Assembly (NCBI RefSeq): GCF_009827395.1
Contig: NZ_WTYX01000002.1
Coordinates: 806,001-870,000 of the forward strand
From: Pontixanthobacter aquaemixtae
Lineage (GTDB): Bacteria; Pseudomonadota; Alphaproteobacteria; Sphingomonadales; Sphingomonadaceae
DNA: 64,000 bases
Reading direction: 5' to 3'
Shown here: positions 16,615 through 25,629 of the stretch, in pieces
Layout: every line of letters begins with the position of its first letter
Numbering within the stretch: the first letter of the stretch is position 1
Position numbers and translations under genes: made by a program
Notes under the pieces: generated by a model
The model's database searches: none
What the model saw: only the letters and a program-made list of their open reading frames with translations
What the model was told of the DNA's origin: nothing

Positions 16615-17034
16615 TTGTCCCTACGCCCCTTTCATCTCGCCTTTCCCGTCAATGATCTTGCCGCCGCGCGCGCATTTTACGGCGGCGTGCTTGGTTGCGA
16701 GGAAGGGCGCTCCTCGGGCCAATGGATCGACTTTGATTTCTACGGGCATCAGATCGTCACGCATTTGTCCGAGGGCGGAGGCGGCGATGCGCTCAAAAAC
16801 CCGGTCGATGGCCATGGTGTTCCGGTTCCGCATTTCGGCGTGGTGCTGACGATGGATCAATGGGAAGACCTTGCCGAAAAGCTGCGCGCGGCCGGCACAA
16901 GGTTCGAAATTGAACCAACCATCCGCTTCAAGGGTAAGCCGGGCGAACAGGCAACGATGTTCTTCCGCGACCCTTCCAGAAACGCGCTGGAGATGAAGGC
17001 ATTTGCTGACGACAGCATGCTTTTCGAACGCTAG
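16615..17034 (+). CDS. VOC family protein (glyoxalase/extradiol dioxygenase fold)
   Basis: 139 residues. The pattern [19 protein letters not shown] at the N-terminus, GHQIVTHLS, and [14 protein letters not shown] near the end is the vicinal-oxygen-chelate fold. Metal ligands (His in HLAF, His in HFGV, Glu in ALEMK) are in the expected places. Substrate unknown. The start is TTG at 16615 with GGAG upstream; an overlapping ATG at 16610 is in another frame. Confidence 0.83.
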   Translation: MSLRPFHLAFPVNDLAAARAFYGGVLGCEEGRSSGQWIDFDFYGHQIVTHLSEGGGGDALKNPVDGHGVPVPHFGVVLTMDQWEDLAEKLRAAGTRFEIEPTIRFKGKPGEQATMFFRDPSRNALEMKAFADDSMLFER

Positions 17035-17063
17035 GCTGGACAATCCCGCGTAGCGGTTACGAC

Positions 17064-17744
17064 CTAAACCCCCGCGTCGCCCAGTACCGCAGCGCGCAGT
17101 TCCTCGATCCCCATGCCTTTTTCGCTGCTGGTCAAATGCAGTTCGGGGAAGGCAGCGGGGTGTTTGGCGGCTTCATCGGCGACTTTGGCCGCGACGGCTT
17201 CGAGCGCGCTGGCTTTGATCTTGTCGGTTTTGGTCAGAACGATGCGGTAGCTGACAGCGGCCTCATCAAGCATCCGCATCATTTCGCGATCAACTTCTTT
17301 AAGCCCGTGGCGGCTATCGACCAGCATCAGCGTGCGGTGCAGCACTTGCCGCCCGCGCAAATAGGTTTTGACCAGCGATTTCCATCGCTCGACCACTTTG
17401 ACCGGTGCCTTGGCAAAGCCGTAGCCGGGCATATCGACCAGCCGGAACAGCGTCGGGTCACCCACTTCGAAAATGTTGAGTTCTTGCGTGCGGCCCGGCG
17501 TCACCGATGTGCGCGCGATACTCCGGCGGCCGGTCAGCGCGTTCAGCAGGCTCGACTTGCCGACATTGGAACGCCCGCAAAAGGCGATTTCGGGCACGGT
17601 CGGTTCGGGCAGAAATTTAAGCTGCGGCGCGGATAGCAGGAAGTCGACACGGCCCGAAAACAGCTTGGACGCGCGTTTGGCGAGTTCAGCCCGGCGGGCG
17701 TCCTCTTGAGCTTCCAGTTCTTCTTCTGACAAGGCTTTCGTCAT
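17064..17744 (-). CDS. engB: Ribosome biogenesis GTPase EngB (YsxC/YihA)
   Basis: 226 residues. TRAFAC GTPase motifs: G1 GRSNVGKSSLLNALTG, G3 DMPGYGFA, G4 TKTDK. EngB assists late assembly of the 50S ribosomal subunit. The gene ends the mutM-rnpA-yidD-yidC-engB run. Its best start, ATG at 17744 (MTKALSEEELEAQ), lies inside the terminal arm of a palindromic element (17740-17824). No strong ribosome binding site precedes it, so the insertion appears to have replaced the native translation start region. Confidence 0.93.
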   Translation of the reverse strand: MTKALSEEELEAQEDARRAELAKRASKLFSGRVDFLLSAPQLKFLPEPTVPEIAFCGRSNVGKSSLLNALTGRRSIARTSVTPGRTQELNIFEVGDPTLFRLVDMPGYGFAKAPVKVVERWKSLVKTYLRGRQVLHRTLMLVDSRHGLKEVDREMMRMLDEAAVSYRIVLTKTDKIKASALEAVAAKVADEAAKHPAAFPELHLTSSEKGMGIEELRAAVLGDAGV

Positions 17745-17824
17745 TGCGAGCAACCAAAGGTTGCGCGGCAATCCAGAGCATCGCGCTCTGCCGCTCTGGA
17801 TTGCTTCGCTCCGCTCGCAATGAC
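17740..17824. repeat. Nested palindromic element between yidC and engB
   Basis: Perfect 12-bp terminal inverted repeats GTCATTGCGAGC (17740-17751) and GCTCGCAATGAC (17813-17824) enclose a second perfect 12-bp pair GCAATCCAGAGC (17768-17779) and GCTCTGGATTGC (17793-17804). The 85-bp unit resembles dispersed miniature repeats with a TCATTGCGAGC end found in many bacterial genomes. The whole element fits between the yidC stop and the first codons of engB. Confidence 0.85.
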
Positions 17825-17835
17825 GAGGGGACAGA

Positions 17836-19614
17836 TCACCCCTTCGCTTCCCGTGCAGCCGCTGCTGCCTTGTCAGCTTTCTCTTTCTCCGCCGCCGCGC
17901 GCAATTGCGGGTGACGCGAATAGAGGTAGGTCTGCTGCGCCAAAGTCAGGATGTTGTTGGTTACCCAGTAGAGCAGCAAACCAGCCGCGAAGGGCGCCAT
18001 AACGAACATCAGCATCCAAGGCATGATCGCGAAAATCTGCTTCTGGATCGGGTCCATCGCGGTCGGGTTCATGCGGAATGTCAGCCACATCGTGACGCCC
18101 AGCAGGATTGCCAATGGACCAATCGCCAACAGGCCGGGTACTTCGAAGGGAAGCAAGCCAAACAGATTGAGCACATGCGCCGGATCGGGCGCCGACAGAT
18201 CCTTGAGCCACAGCGCGAAAGGCTGATGGCGCATTTCGATCGCCAGAATCAGCGTCTTGTAAAGCGCGAAGAAAATCGGGATCTGGATCAGGATCGGCAG
18301 ACAGCCCGCGAGCGGATTGACCTTCTCCTTCTTATACAGCTCCATGATTTTCTTTTGCTGTTCCTGCTTGTCGTCCTTGTAGCGTTCTTGGATCGCTTTC
18401 ATTTTCGGCTGGATCGCCTTCATTGCGGCCATCGAGGCAAATTGCTTCTGCGCGATGGGGAACAGGACGAGACGGATCAGAACGGTCAGGCCGATAATCG
18501 CGAGGCCGAAATTGCCGACCCATCCGAACAGATGGGTTAGCAGCCACCAGATCGGTTTGGCGATGATCGCGAACCAGCCCCAATCGATGGCATTGCCGAA
18601 CAGGTTGACCCCGGCGGCTTCATATTCGTTGAGGATCGCGCTTTCCTTGGCCCCGGCAAATAGCTGCGTAGTGCGGGTGACTTGCTTGCCTGCGCCAACT
18701 GTAACCGGCTGATAGATCATATCCGCGCGGAAGATCTGGTTGCCGAGCGAGCGGAACTCTGTCTGCGCATCGCTGCCGTCTTCGGGGATCAGCACCGACA
18801 TCCAATAGATATCGGTAAAGCCAAGCCATGCGGCGCGCCCTTCGGTCCGGCCTTCGGATGCCGATTCGGCCAGATCATCATAATCGGGGCCGAACTGGAC
18901 CGATTCGTCGAAATTGCCGATCGGGCCGGAATGGACATTGATCATGCCTTCGGCGGCATTGCGATCGGTGCGGTTGATGAAGCTGTAAGGCCGCACCACG
19001 ATGGGGCCGCCACCGCTTTCGGTGCCGGTATTGGCAACCGTCTGCTTCGCGGTGATCATGTAGTGATTGTCGATCGACAGCTCGATCGTGAACAGCTGCC
19101 CTTCGCCATTGTCATAACGCAGCGTTACCGGCGTATCGGGTGCCAGCGCGCTGCCTTCGGTTTGCCACACGGTCTCTGCATCGGGCACGGCCACGCCTTC
19201 GCCAATCCAGCCGAATTGCGCGAATTGCTGTGTCGCAGTGCCTTCGGGCGAGAAAATCCGCACCGGGCCGCTGTCTTTGTCGACCGTTTCGCGGTGAGTT
19301 TTCAGCGTGATATCGTCAATCCGCGCACCAACATTGTTGATCGTACCGAGCACTTCGGGCGAATCGATTTTGATCCGCTCCGGCGCGGTCAGCGCTTCGT
19401 TCAGATCGACAGGTTGCGCAGCGGCCGCCGCTGGCGCGTCAATATTGGCCGGGGATCCAGCGGGCGCCGGTGCCGCATTGTCGCTTTGCACCGTAGCTTC
19501 GCTTTGCACGGGCTTTTCCGGCTGCGGGTAGAAATAGTTCATGCCCGCTTCCCAGCCGACAAGCAGGAGGCCGCAAAGCACGACGGCGAGCAGGAGATTA
19601 CGCTGGTTTTCCAA
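17836..19614 (-). CDS. yidC: Membrane protein insertase YidC
   Basis: 592 residues. An N-terminal membrane segment (about 7-25) is followed by the large periplasmic domain (to about 350) and the conserved five-helix insertase core, with ALKAIQPKMKAIQERYK-type cytoplasmic loop (AMKAIQPKMKAIQERYKDD) and GCLPILIQIPIFFALYKTL. It inserts and folds inner-membrane proteins, alone or with SecYEG. The start is TTG at 19614 (ENQRNLLLAVV follows, as in homologues), with GGAAAG upstream. It is preceded by yidD and rnpA on the same strand. Confidence 0.96.
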   Translation of the reverse strand: MENQRNLLLAVVLCGLLLVGWEAGMNYFYPQPEKPVQSEATVQSDNAAPAPAGSPANIDAPAAAAAQPVDLNEALTAPERIKIDSPEVLGTINNVGARIDDITLKTHRETVDKDSGPVRIFSPEGTATQQFAQFGWIGEGVAVPDAETVWQTEGSALAPDTPVTLRYDNGEGQLFTIELSIDNHYMITAKQTVANTGTESGGGPIVVRPYSFINRTDRNAAEGMINVHSGPIGNFDESVQFGPDYDDLAESASEGRTEGRAAWLGFTDIYWMSVLIPEDGSDAQTEFRSLGNQIFRADMIYQPVTVGAGKQVTRTTQLFAGAKESAILNEYEAAGVNLFGNAIDWGWFAIIAKPIWWLLTHLFGWVGNFGLAIIGLTVLIRLVLFPIAQKQFASMAAMKAIQPKMKAIQERYKDDKQEQQKKIMELYKKEKVNPLAGCLPILIQIPIFFALYKTLILAIEMRHQPFALWLKDLSAPDPAHVLNLFGLLPFEVPGLLAIGPLAILLGVTMWLTFRMNPTAMDPIQKQIFAIMPWMLMFVMAPFAAGLLLYWVTNNILTLAQQTYLYSRHPQLRAAAEKEKADKAAAAAREAKG

Positions 19615-19661
19615 GATGAACTTTCCGAATTTCTAACTGTCTGGTCATGTCAGGAACGGTG

Positions 19662-19871
19662 TCACGGCACTGGGTCATGACCATGTCCCCCCCACGGGTG
19701 GCAGCGCAATATACGCTTAAGCGCCAACCATCCACCCTTGATTGCGCCATATTTGCCGAGCGCTTGAATCGCATATTCGCTGCAGGAAGGCATAAACCGG
19801 CATGTCGGCGGCAAAATCCGCGACGGGCCAAGCTGCCACAGGCGGGCAATCCAGATGAGGATGGTCTTCAC
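19662..19871 (-). CDS. yidD: Membrane protein insertion efficiency factor YidD
   Basis: 69 residues. The YidD signature is complete: [20 protein letters not shown] followed by [17 protein letters not shown]. It is a small amphipathic inner-membrane-associated protein that aids YidC-dependent insertion. The start is GTG at 19871. It lies between rnpA and yidC, its canonical place, 47 bp upstream of yidC. Confidence 0.93.
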   Translation of the reverse strand: MKTILIWIARLWQLGPSRILPPTCRFMPSCSEYAIQALGKYGAIKGGWLALKRILRCHPWGGHGHDPVP

Positions 19872-19924
19872 TGAAGGGCTAAATAGGCATCATCGGGTGA
19901 ATTACGAGGGCAATACACCGCCGG

Positions 19925-20329
19925 CTAGCTCTGTTTGCTCCGCCGGGGCCGTCCGCGATGTTTTCGCGGTGGGTCGCCTTTGCCTGCTGCGGCGCGCGTT
20001 AGAGCGGCGGCCAATTCGGTTTGCAGAGCGCCAAAATCGCGCTCAACCCCCGCGTCGCGTCCGATCAGAATATGGTCATGATCGGGCAAGCCAAGTTCGG
20101 GCAGAGCTTCCCACAGCAGTTCGCGCAGCCGCCGTTTCATCCGGTTTCGGGTCACCGCATTGCCGATTCGTTTGGTGACGGTAATTCCGTAGCGTTTGCC
20201 CAAACCGCCATTCGGGCGGGCCAGCAGAACGAAACCCGGGCGCGCAACACGAATACCGGCATTGGCCGCGAGAAAATCGCGTCTCTGGGAAATGACGGTG
20301 GGTTTAGTGTCGGGCATTATTTCTGACAT
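19925..20329 (-). CDS. rnpA: Ribonuclease P protein component
   Basis: 134 residues. The RNase P protein motif RNRMKRRLRELLWEA follows KRYGITVTKRIGNAVT, and RRDFLAANAG lies near the N-terminus. It binds RNase P RNA and helps remove tRNA 5' leaders. Two starts are possible: ATG 20329, 13 bp inside mutM, or ATG 20317, which overlaps the mutM stop as TAATG. A basic tail (PPRKHRGRPRRSKQS) extends beyond the core. rpmH, its usual upstream partner, is 13 kb away on the opposite strand. Confidence 0.94.
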   Translation of the reverse strand: MSEIMPDTKPTVISQRRDFLAANAGIRVARPGFVLLARPNGGLGKRYGITVTKRIGNAVTRNRMKRRLRELLWEALPELGLPDHDHILIGRDAGVERDFGALQTELAAALTRAAAGKGDPPRKHRGRPRRSKQS

Positions 20330-21132
20330 TTAGGACAGTACCAAGTGCTCCGCCCCCCTTGTTCGATCCGCTTGATGATCCCGCCATCGCCGCGATCGCA
20401 GGCTTCGCCTTCGCGGCCATAGACTGCGAAACGGGTGGCGAAATAGCCAAGTTCTCCGTCGGGGCGGGCATAATCGCGCAGCGATGATCCGCCATCCTTG
20501 ATCGATTGTTCAAGCACGGCAACGATTTCCGGGATCAAGCGTGCGAGCATTGGTTTGGACACTTTGCCGCCCGGTTTTGTCGGCCTGATCCCCGCGCGAT
20601 GCAGCGCTTCGCAGACGTAGATATTGCCCAGACCGGCGACGATCCGTTGATCGAGCAGCAACAGCTTTATCGCTTGCGAGCGGCCGGCGATGGCTTGTTT
20701 GAGATGGGCGACCGTCAGATCAGGCCCCAAGGGTTCCGGGCCGAGCGGCGCAATCGACGGCCATTGGTCCAGCTGGTCGCTGGCAACCAGATCAACCCAG
20801 CCAAACCGCCGGGGATCGCACAGAGCGAAAATATGGTCTGCTGTTTCGATCACCAGATGATCGTGTTTATCCGGCTCGTCCGGATCGATTCGCCACCTGC
20901 CGCTCATCCCCAGATGGAAAACCAGCGTCGAATCGCGATCGGTATGGATCAGTCCGTATTTTGCCCGGCGGCCCAATCCGGTCACTTTCGCGCCGGTCAG
21001 CATTTGCACCAGATCCGCGGGAAAGGGCCTGCGCATATCGGGCCGGTTCAGCGTGACGCGCTCGATCCGCTTTCCATCGAGGAATTTGGCAAGACCGCGC
21101 ACGGTTGTCTCGACTTCGGGAAGTTCTGGCAT
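20317..21132 (-). CDS. mutM: Bifunctional DNA-formamidopyrimidine glycosylase/AP lyase (Fpg)
   Basis: 271 residues. It begins with PELPEVETTVRGL, giving the catalytic Pro and Glu, and ends with the zinc finger CDRGDGGIIKRIEQ...WYCPKCQ. The helix-two-turn-helix contains GLGNIYVCEALHRAG. It excises 8-oxoguanine and other oxidised purines. It is divergent from ubiE, as usual in alphaproteobacteria, but its downstream neighbour is rnpA instead of rpsT and dnaA. Confidence 0.97.
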   Translation of the reverse strand: MPELPEVETTVRGLAKFLDGKRIERVTLNRPDMRRPFPADLVQMLTGAKVTGLGRRAKYGLIHTDRDSTLVFHLGMSGRWRIDPDEPDKHDHLVIETADHIFALCDPRRFGWVDLVASDQLDQWPSIAPLGPEPLGPDLTVAHLKQAIAGRSQAIKLLLLDQRIVAGLGNIYVCEALHRAGIRPTKPGGKVSKPMLARLIPEIVAVLEQSIKDGGSSLRDYARPDGELGYFATRFAVYGREGEACDRGDGGIIKRIEQGGRSTWYCPKCQK

Positions 21133-21186
21133 GCACCGTCCTTAACACCCTTTGCCGCGCCCGCAATTGCTCCTAAGGAACCGCGC

Positions 21187-21930
21187 ATGAGCGAAACAGT
21201 TTCTTTCGGCTATGAAGATGTCGACGTATCGGAAAAGACCGCCATGGTCGGCGAGGTATTTTCCAAGGTCGCTGCCAAATATGATCTGATGAACGATGTG
21301 ATGTCGGGCGGCATGCACCGGCTCTGGAAAGATCGTTTTGTCCGGCGGGTCAAACCGCAGAAGGGCGAGGCCATTCTGGATATGGCGGGCGGCACCGGAG
21401 ATATTGCCTTTCGCATGGCACCCAGCGGCGCGGAAATCACCGTGTCCGATATCAATCAGGAAATGCTCGATGTCGGGATCGAGCGCGCGCTGGAACGCGG
21501 GATAGACCCGGATGAAGGCAGCCTGGTCTGGTCACGGCAGAACGCAGAGGAGCTCAAATTTTCTTCGCGTTCCTTCGATGCCTATACGATCGTGTTTGGT
21601 ATCCGCAATGTGACGCATATCGACAAGGCGCTGAAGGAAGCGCATCGCGTGCTCAAATATGGCGGGCGCTTTTATTGCATGGAGTTTTCGACCACCGAAT
21701 GGCCGGGCTTCAAGGAAATCTATGACGCCTATTCGCACAAGGTGATGCCCAAGATGGGCGGGCTGGTTGCGCAGGACGAGGACAGCTATCGCTATCTCGC
21801 CGAATCCATCCGCCGTTTCCCGCCAATGCCCGAATTCGAAGCAATGATCCGCGATGCGGGTTTCGCCCGGACCAAAGTCGAACCGATTTTCGGCGGTGCG
21901 GTTGCGATTCATTCGGGTTGGAAAGTGTGA
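21187..21930 (+). CDS. ubiE: Ubiquinone/menaquinone biosynthesis C-methyltransferase UbiE
   Basis: 247 residues. SAM-binding motif ILDMAGGTGDIAFR (about 65-78), then FGIRNVTHIDKALKEAHRVLK and the UbiE signature YDLMNDVMSGGMHRLWKD. It C-methylates the benzoquinol ring in ubiquinone biosynthesis. The ATG at 21187 follows AAGGA; the open frame upstream runs through mutM and is spurious. UbiB starts 4 bp after the stop, so the two form an operon continuing the same pathway. Confidence 0.96.
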   Translation: MSETVSFGYEDVDVSEKTAMVGEVFSKVAAKYDLMNDVMSGGMHRLWKDRFVRRVKPQKGEAILDMAGGTGDIAFRMAPSGAEITVSDINQEMLDVGIERALERGIDPDEGSLVWSRQNAEELKFSSRSFDAYTIVFGIRNVTHIDKALKEAHRVLKYGGRFYCMEFSTTEWPGFKEIYDAYSHKVMPKMGGLVAQDEDSYRYLAESIRRFPPMPEFEAMIRDAGFARTKVEPIFGGAVAIHSGWKV

Positions 21931-21934
21931 CCCG

Positions 21935-23491
21935 GTGACACGCCCTGCAACGCATATCTGGCGGCTTCTGAAATGGGGCCGGACGCTGGCGAAGCATGGC
22001 GCCTTGCGCGGGATCGAAGCCGATCCGAATACGCCGCGGCCGGTAAAGCGGCTGGCGCGGATTGCGCGCTTCGGCACGTTCCAGCCCAAGACCCCCGATT
22101 ATGCCAGCGCCTTTCGCGCGATCGGCCCGGCGGCGATCAAGCTGGGCCAATCGCTCGCCACGCGGCCCGATCTGGTGGGGGAGGAAGCGGCGCTGAACCT
22201 GCTTTCGCTGCAGGATGATTTGCCCCCGGTCGGCTTCGACGAAATCCGGGCGGTGATCGAAGGCAGCTTCGGGCAGCCGGTCGACAGGCTGTTTGCCAGC
22301 ATCGATCCTGATCCGGTCGGCGCGGCATCCATCGCACAGGTCCATCGCGCGGTGACGACCGATGGCAAGGATGTTGCGGTGAAAGTCTTGCGCCCGGGCA
22401 TCCGCGAAAAATTTGAACGCGATCTGCAAACTTACCACTGGGCCGCCGCGCATCTGGAAGCGATGGGCGGTGAGGCGGAGCGTCTCAGGCCGCGCCTCAC
22501 CATTGCCAATTTCGAACGCTGGACCAATCGCGAACTCGACCTGCGCCGTGAAGCCGCATCGGCCAGCGAACTTGCCGAAGGCATGCGCGCGGTCGAGAAA
22601 TATGAAATCCCCGAAATTGACTGGGACCGGACAAATGGCCGGGTGATGACCGTTGCGTGGGTCGACGGAATCAAGATCAGCAAGCGGGACGAGCTGATTG
22701 CTGCCGGGCATGACTTGCCCGAACTGGCCAACCGGCTGGTTCTGGCCTTCCTGAACCAGGCGATCAGCGGCGGCTTTTTCCATGCGGACATGCATCAGGG
22801 CAATCTGTTCGTGAAAGCAGACGGGACCATCGCCGCGATCGATTTCGGTATTATGGGCCGGATCAACCGCCAGGCACGCGCCTGGCTTGCGGAAATTCTA
22901 TACGGTTTGACGACGGGCAATTATCAGCGCGTGGCAGAAATCCATTTCGAAGCGCAATATGTGCCGAGCTATCACGATGTTGGCGAATTCGCGACCGCGC
23001 TGCGCGCTGTGGGTGAACCGATGCGCGGCAAACCGGTGAGCGAGCTCAGCGTCGGCCAGATGCTCGACGGTCTGTTCGCGATCACGCGCGATTTCGATAT
23101 GCAGACGCAGCCGCATTTGCTGCTGCTGCAAAAGACCATGGTGATGGTCGAAGGAATCGCGACCCAGCTCAATCCCGAGATAAATATGTGGGACACATCG
23201 GCGCCCTATGTTCGCAGCTGGATCCGCGACGAACTTGGCCCCGAAGCGGCGATTGCCGACCGGATCAAGGAAGATACCGACACTTTCCTGCGGTTGCCCG
23301 CGCTTATTCGCCGGATAGAGGACCGCTTCCCGCCCAAAGGCGGCGCGCCAGAGCAGGCACCGCTGCCCGATGTCCCGTTGATGTGGGAGAAGCGCGTGCC
23401 CAAACGCCGCAGCTGGCTGGGCTATGCTTTTGCCGCCGCGGCGGGTGCCGGCGCCATTATCGGCGCAAGCTGGATGGGCTGGATCGGTTAA
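21935..23491 (+). CDS. ubiB: UbiB/ABC1 atypical kinase, ubiquinone biosynthesis
   Basis: 518 residues. Family signatures: IKLGQSLATRPDLVG (KxGQ motif), GAASIAQVHRA (Ala-rich nucleotide loop), VAVKVLRPG, HADMHQGNLFVK and AIDFGIMGR. Two hydrophobic helices at the C-terminus (about 490-517) anchor it to the membrane. Members are ATPases needed for coenzyme Q biosynthesis. The start is GTG at 21935 just after the ubiE stop; longer frames overlap ubiE. Its end overlaps the convergent membrane protein gene by 4 bp. Confidence 0.93.
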   Translation: MTRPATHIWRLLKWGRTLAKHGALRGIEADPNTPRPVKRLARIARFGTFQPKTPDYASAFRAIGPAAIKLGQSLATRPDLVGEEAALNLLSLQDDLPPVGFDEIRAVIEGSFGQPVDRLFASIDPDPVGAASIAQVHRAVTTDGKDVAVKVLRPGIREKFERDLQTYHWAAAHLEAMGGEAERLRPRLTIANFERWTNRELDLRREAASASELAEGMRAVEKYEIPEIDWDRTNGRVMTVAWVDGIKISKRDELIAAGHDLPELANRLVLAFLNQAISGGFFHADMHQGNLFVKADGTIAAIDFGIMGRINRQARAWLAEILYGLTTGNYQRVAEIHFEAQYVPSYHDVGEFATALRAVGEPMRGKPVSELSVGQMLDGLFAITRDFDMQTQPHLLLLQKTMVMVEGIATQLNPEINMWDTSAPYVRSWIRDELGPEAAIADRIKEDTDTFLRLPALIRRIEDRFPPKGGAPEQAPLPDVPLMWEKRVPKRRSWLGYAFAAAAGAGAIIGASWMGWIG

Positions 23492-23883
23492 AGATCAGTC
23501 GCGTGTTTGCTGTGCGGCAATACGCGCGATGCAATCAGCAACACGATCACGGTGACCGCTTCGATCGTCATCGGCAGCCAGAAGCCTTCTACCGTTCCGT
23601 CAGAAAGCATGCTGATAATCCGGCCAAGCAGCGCAATCCCGAACAATCCGGCAGGAACCAGCAACAGGTCGCCATTGCGTTTCCATGCGCCAATCAACAT
23701 GCAGATAGCGGCGATTACGAAGAACGCCGTGAAATCGGCGCGCATAGCGGCAAGCCCGCTGCTGTCGGTTGCGTTCAAGCCGAAACCGGCCCCGGCTTCC
23801 GCCGGATTGAACAGGAAGTTCATTCCCGTGATGAAGAAGAACAGCCCGCCTACGAAAATCAGTGCGGTAAGACCCAAGCGCAT
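23488..23883 (-). CDS. DUF4345-like small membrane protein
   Basis: 131 residues with four predicted membrane helices (about 4-24, 48-66, 73-92, 102-122). The pattern GMNFLFNPAEAGAGFGL followed by AAMRADFTAFFVIAA fits DUF4345 family membrane proteins, whose function is unknown. The ATG at 23883 is preceded by an AGGGGGAG-like site. It sits as a single minus-strand gene inside the plus-strand ubiE-ubiB-coaBC-dut block. Confidence 0.65.
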   Translation of the reverse strand: MRLGLTALIFVGGLFFFITGMNFLFNPAEAGAGFGLNATDSSGLAAMRADFTAFFVIAAICMLIGAWKRNGDLLLVPAGLFGIALLGRIISMLSDGTVEGFWLPMTIEAVTVIVLLIASRVLPHSKHATDL

Positions 23884-24024
23884 AATTCACTCCCCCTTTT
23901 GCCAAAGGTTTATAGGCAGATAAGGATATTCGGCCAGATAAAACTTAATCCTGCGCATGCAGGGCTGGCAGCTTTGGGATACGCGCGCTAGTCTGGCGTT
24001 AATGATGAAGATGAGGGTTTTTCA

Positions 24025-25629
24025 ATGAGCGCGGGGAAAACACCCAAAGTCTTGCTCGTTATCGGCGGGGGGATTGCCGCTTATAAAAGCTGCGAACTGG
24101 TCAGGCTGATCCGTAAGGGCGGCGGCGATGTTACCTGTGTGATCACCAATGGCGGGCAGCAATTCGTAACTCCGATGGCGCTTGCCGCGCTGAGCGAAAA
24201 TCCGGTTCACACGACGCTGTGGGATCTCAAGAACGAAGCCGAGATGGGGCATATCCAGCTCAGCCGCGAAGCCGATCTGGTGGTGGTATGCCCGGCAACG
24301 GCCGATCTGATGGCCAAGATGGCGGCGGGAATTGCGGATGATCTGGCCACCACTTTGATCCTCGCAACCGACAAGCCGGTGATGGCGGTTCCCGCGATGA
24401 ATGTGCGGATGTGGCAGCATGAGGCGACGCAGCGCAACGCGATGTGGCTGCGCCAGGCCGGTGTGAATGTGGTCGATCCCGATGTCGGGGCGATGGCGTG
24501 CGGCGAATTTGGCCCCGGGCGCTTGCCCGAACCGGAAATGATCTGGTTGGAAATCGCGAGCATGCTCGGCATTGATCCGGGCGATGTCGGCGCGGCGGAA
24601 ATTGCCGAATTTGTCGAAGAAGCTGATCCGGAACCGAAAGGCGGATTGGGCGGCTTGTTGTCATCGCTCATCCCGCGCTCCACACCCAAGCGGACCGAGC
24701 ATGAGATCGAAGCGCAATGGTCTGAAGAACAGGTGCAAGAACAGCCGGGCGAAGTGGATGAGAGCGAGGGACCGGTGCTCGCCACCAAAGGCAGCGCCTC
24801 TTCCGCGCCGCCGACCGATCCCGAAGCGACCAATCACACCGTCAAAACCGGTGCAGGCAATGCCGCGCCCGAACCGATTGAAGGCGATGCGCAGCCCGTG
24901 GCGGTTGGTGGTGATCCGTTGGAAGGCCAGCCCGATTTTGACGAAGACCCAGAGCACCGCCCGCTTTATGGCAAGCATGTGCTGATAACAGCCGGGCCGA
25001 CGCGCGAAGCGATCGATCCGGTGCGCTACATCGCCAATCGCTCTTCAGGCAAACAGGGCTTCGCCATCGCTGGTGCAGCGGCGGCGGCGGGCGCGCGTGT
25101 GACCTTGGTGGCGGGCCCCGTCTGGTTGGAAACGCCGCCGGGGGTCGACCGGATCGATGTCGAATCGGCGCGCGATATGGCGGATGCGGTCAAAGGCGCG
25201 CTGCCCGCCGATGCGGCGATCATGGTTGCCGCGGTTTCCGACTGGCGGAGCAAGGACACGTCGGAGGAGAAAATCAAGAAGCGCGGATCGGCCCCGCCGG
25301 CGCTGATGCTGACCGAGAACCCCGATATTCTGGCGAACACCGCAGCGGGCGGAAAACGGCCCCGGCTGTTGATCGGCTTTGCCGCGGAAACGGAAAATGT
25401 GATCGAAAACGCCAAAGCCAAACGCAAACGCAAGGGCGTCGACTGGATTGTTGCCAATGATGTCTCCTGGACAGACGGCAAAAGCGTGATGGGCGGCGCG
25501 GAAAATCGTGTGCATATCGTCACCGAACATGATGTCGAAAGCCTCGAAGAAATGCCAAAGGCGGATGTCGCGCGCGAATTGATTGATCGCGTGGCGCAGG
25601 CTTTGGATGACGAGGATGATGATGAGTGA
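24025..25629 (+). CDS. coaBC: Bifunctional phosphopantothenoylcysteine decarboxylase/phosphopantothenate-cysteine ligase
   Basis: 534 residues, longer than the usual ~400. The CoaC flavoprotein half (1-185) has [18 protein letters not shown], the [10 protein letters not shown] segment and the active-site Cys in [11 protein letters not shown]. The CoaB half (about 310-530) begins [20 protein letters not shown] and contains [10 protein letters not shown]. They catalyse two consecutive steps of coenzyme A synthesis. The halves are joined by an unusual acidic, low-complexity linker (about 190-310). The end overlaps the start of dut. Confidence 0.95.
   Translation: MSAGKTPKVLLVIGGGIAAYKSCELVRLIRKGGGDVTCVITNGGQQFVTPMALAALSENPVHTTLWDLKNEAEMGHIQLSREADLVVVCPATADLMAKMAAGIADDLATTLILATDKPVMAVPAMNVRMWQHEATQRNAMWLRQAGVNVVDPDVGAMACGEFGPGRLPEPEMIWLEIASMLGIDPGDVGAAEIAEFVEEADPEPKGGLGGLLSSLIPRSTPKRTEHEIEAQWSEEQVQEQPGEVDESEGPVLATKGSASSAPPTDPEATNHTVKTGAGNAAPEPIEGDAQPVAVGGDPLEGQPDFDEDPEHRPLYGKHVLITAGPTREAIDPVRYIANRSSGKQGFAIAGAAAAAGARVTLVAGPVWLETPPGVDRIDVESARDMADAVKGALPADAAIMVAAVSDWRSKDTSEEKIKKRGSAPPALMLTENPDILANTAAGGKRPRLLIGFAAETENVIENAKAKRKRKGVDWIVANDVSWTDGKSVMGGAENRVHIVTEHDVESLEEMPKADVARELIDRVAQALDDEDDDE

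Noticed and set aside
20506-21186. Upstream extension of the ubiE frame through mutM
   Set aside because: It reads mutM backwards; UbiE homologues begin at ATG 21187 with a ribosome binding site.
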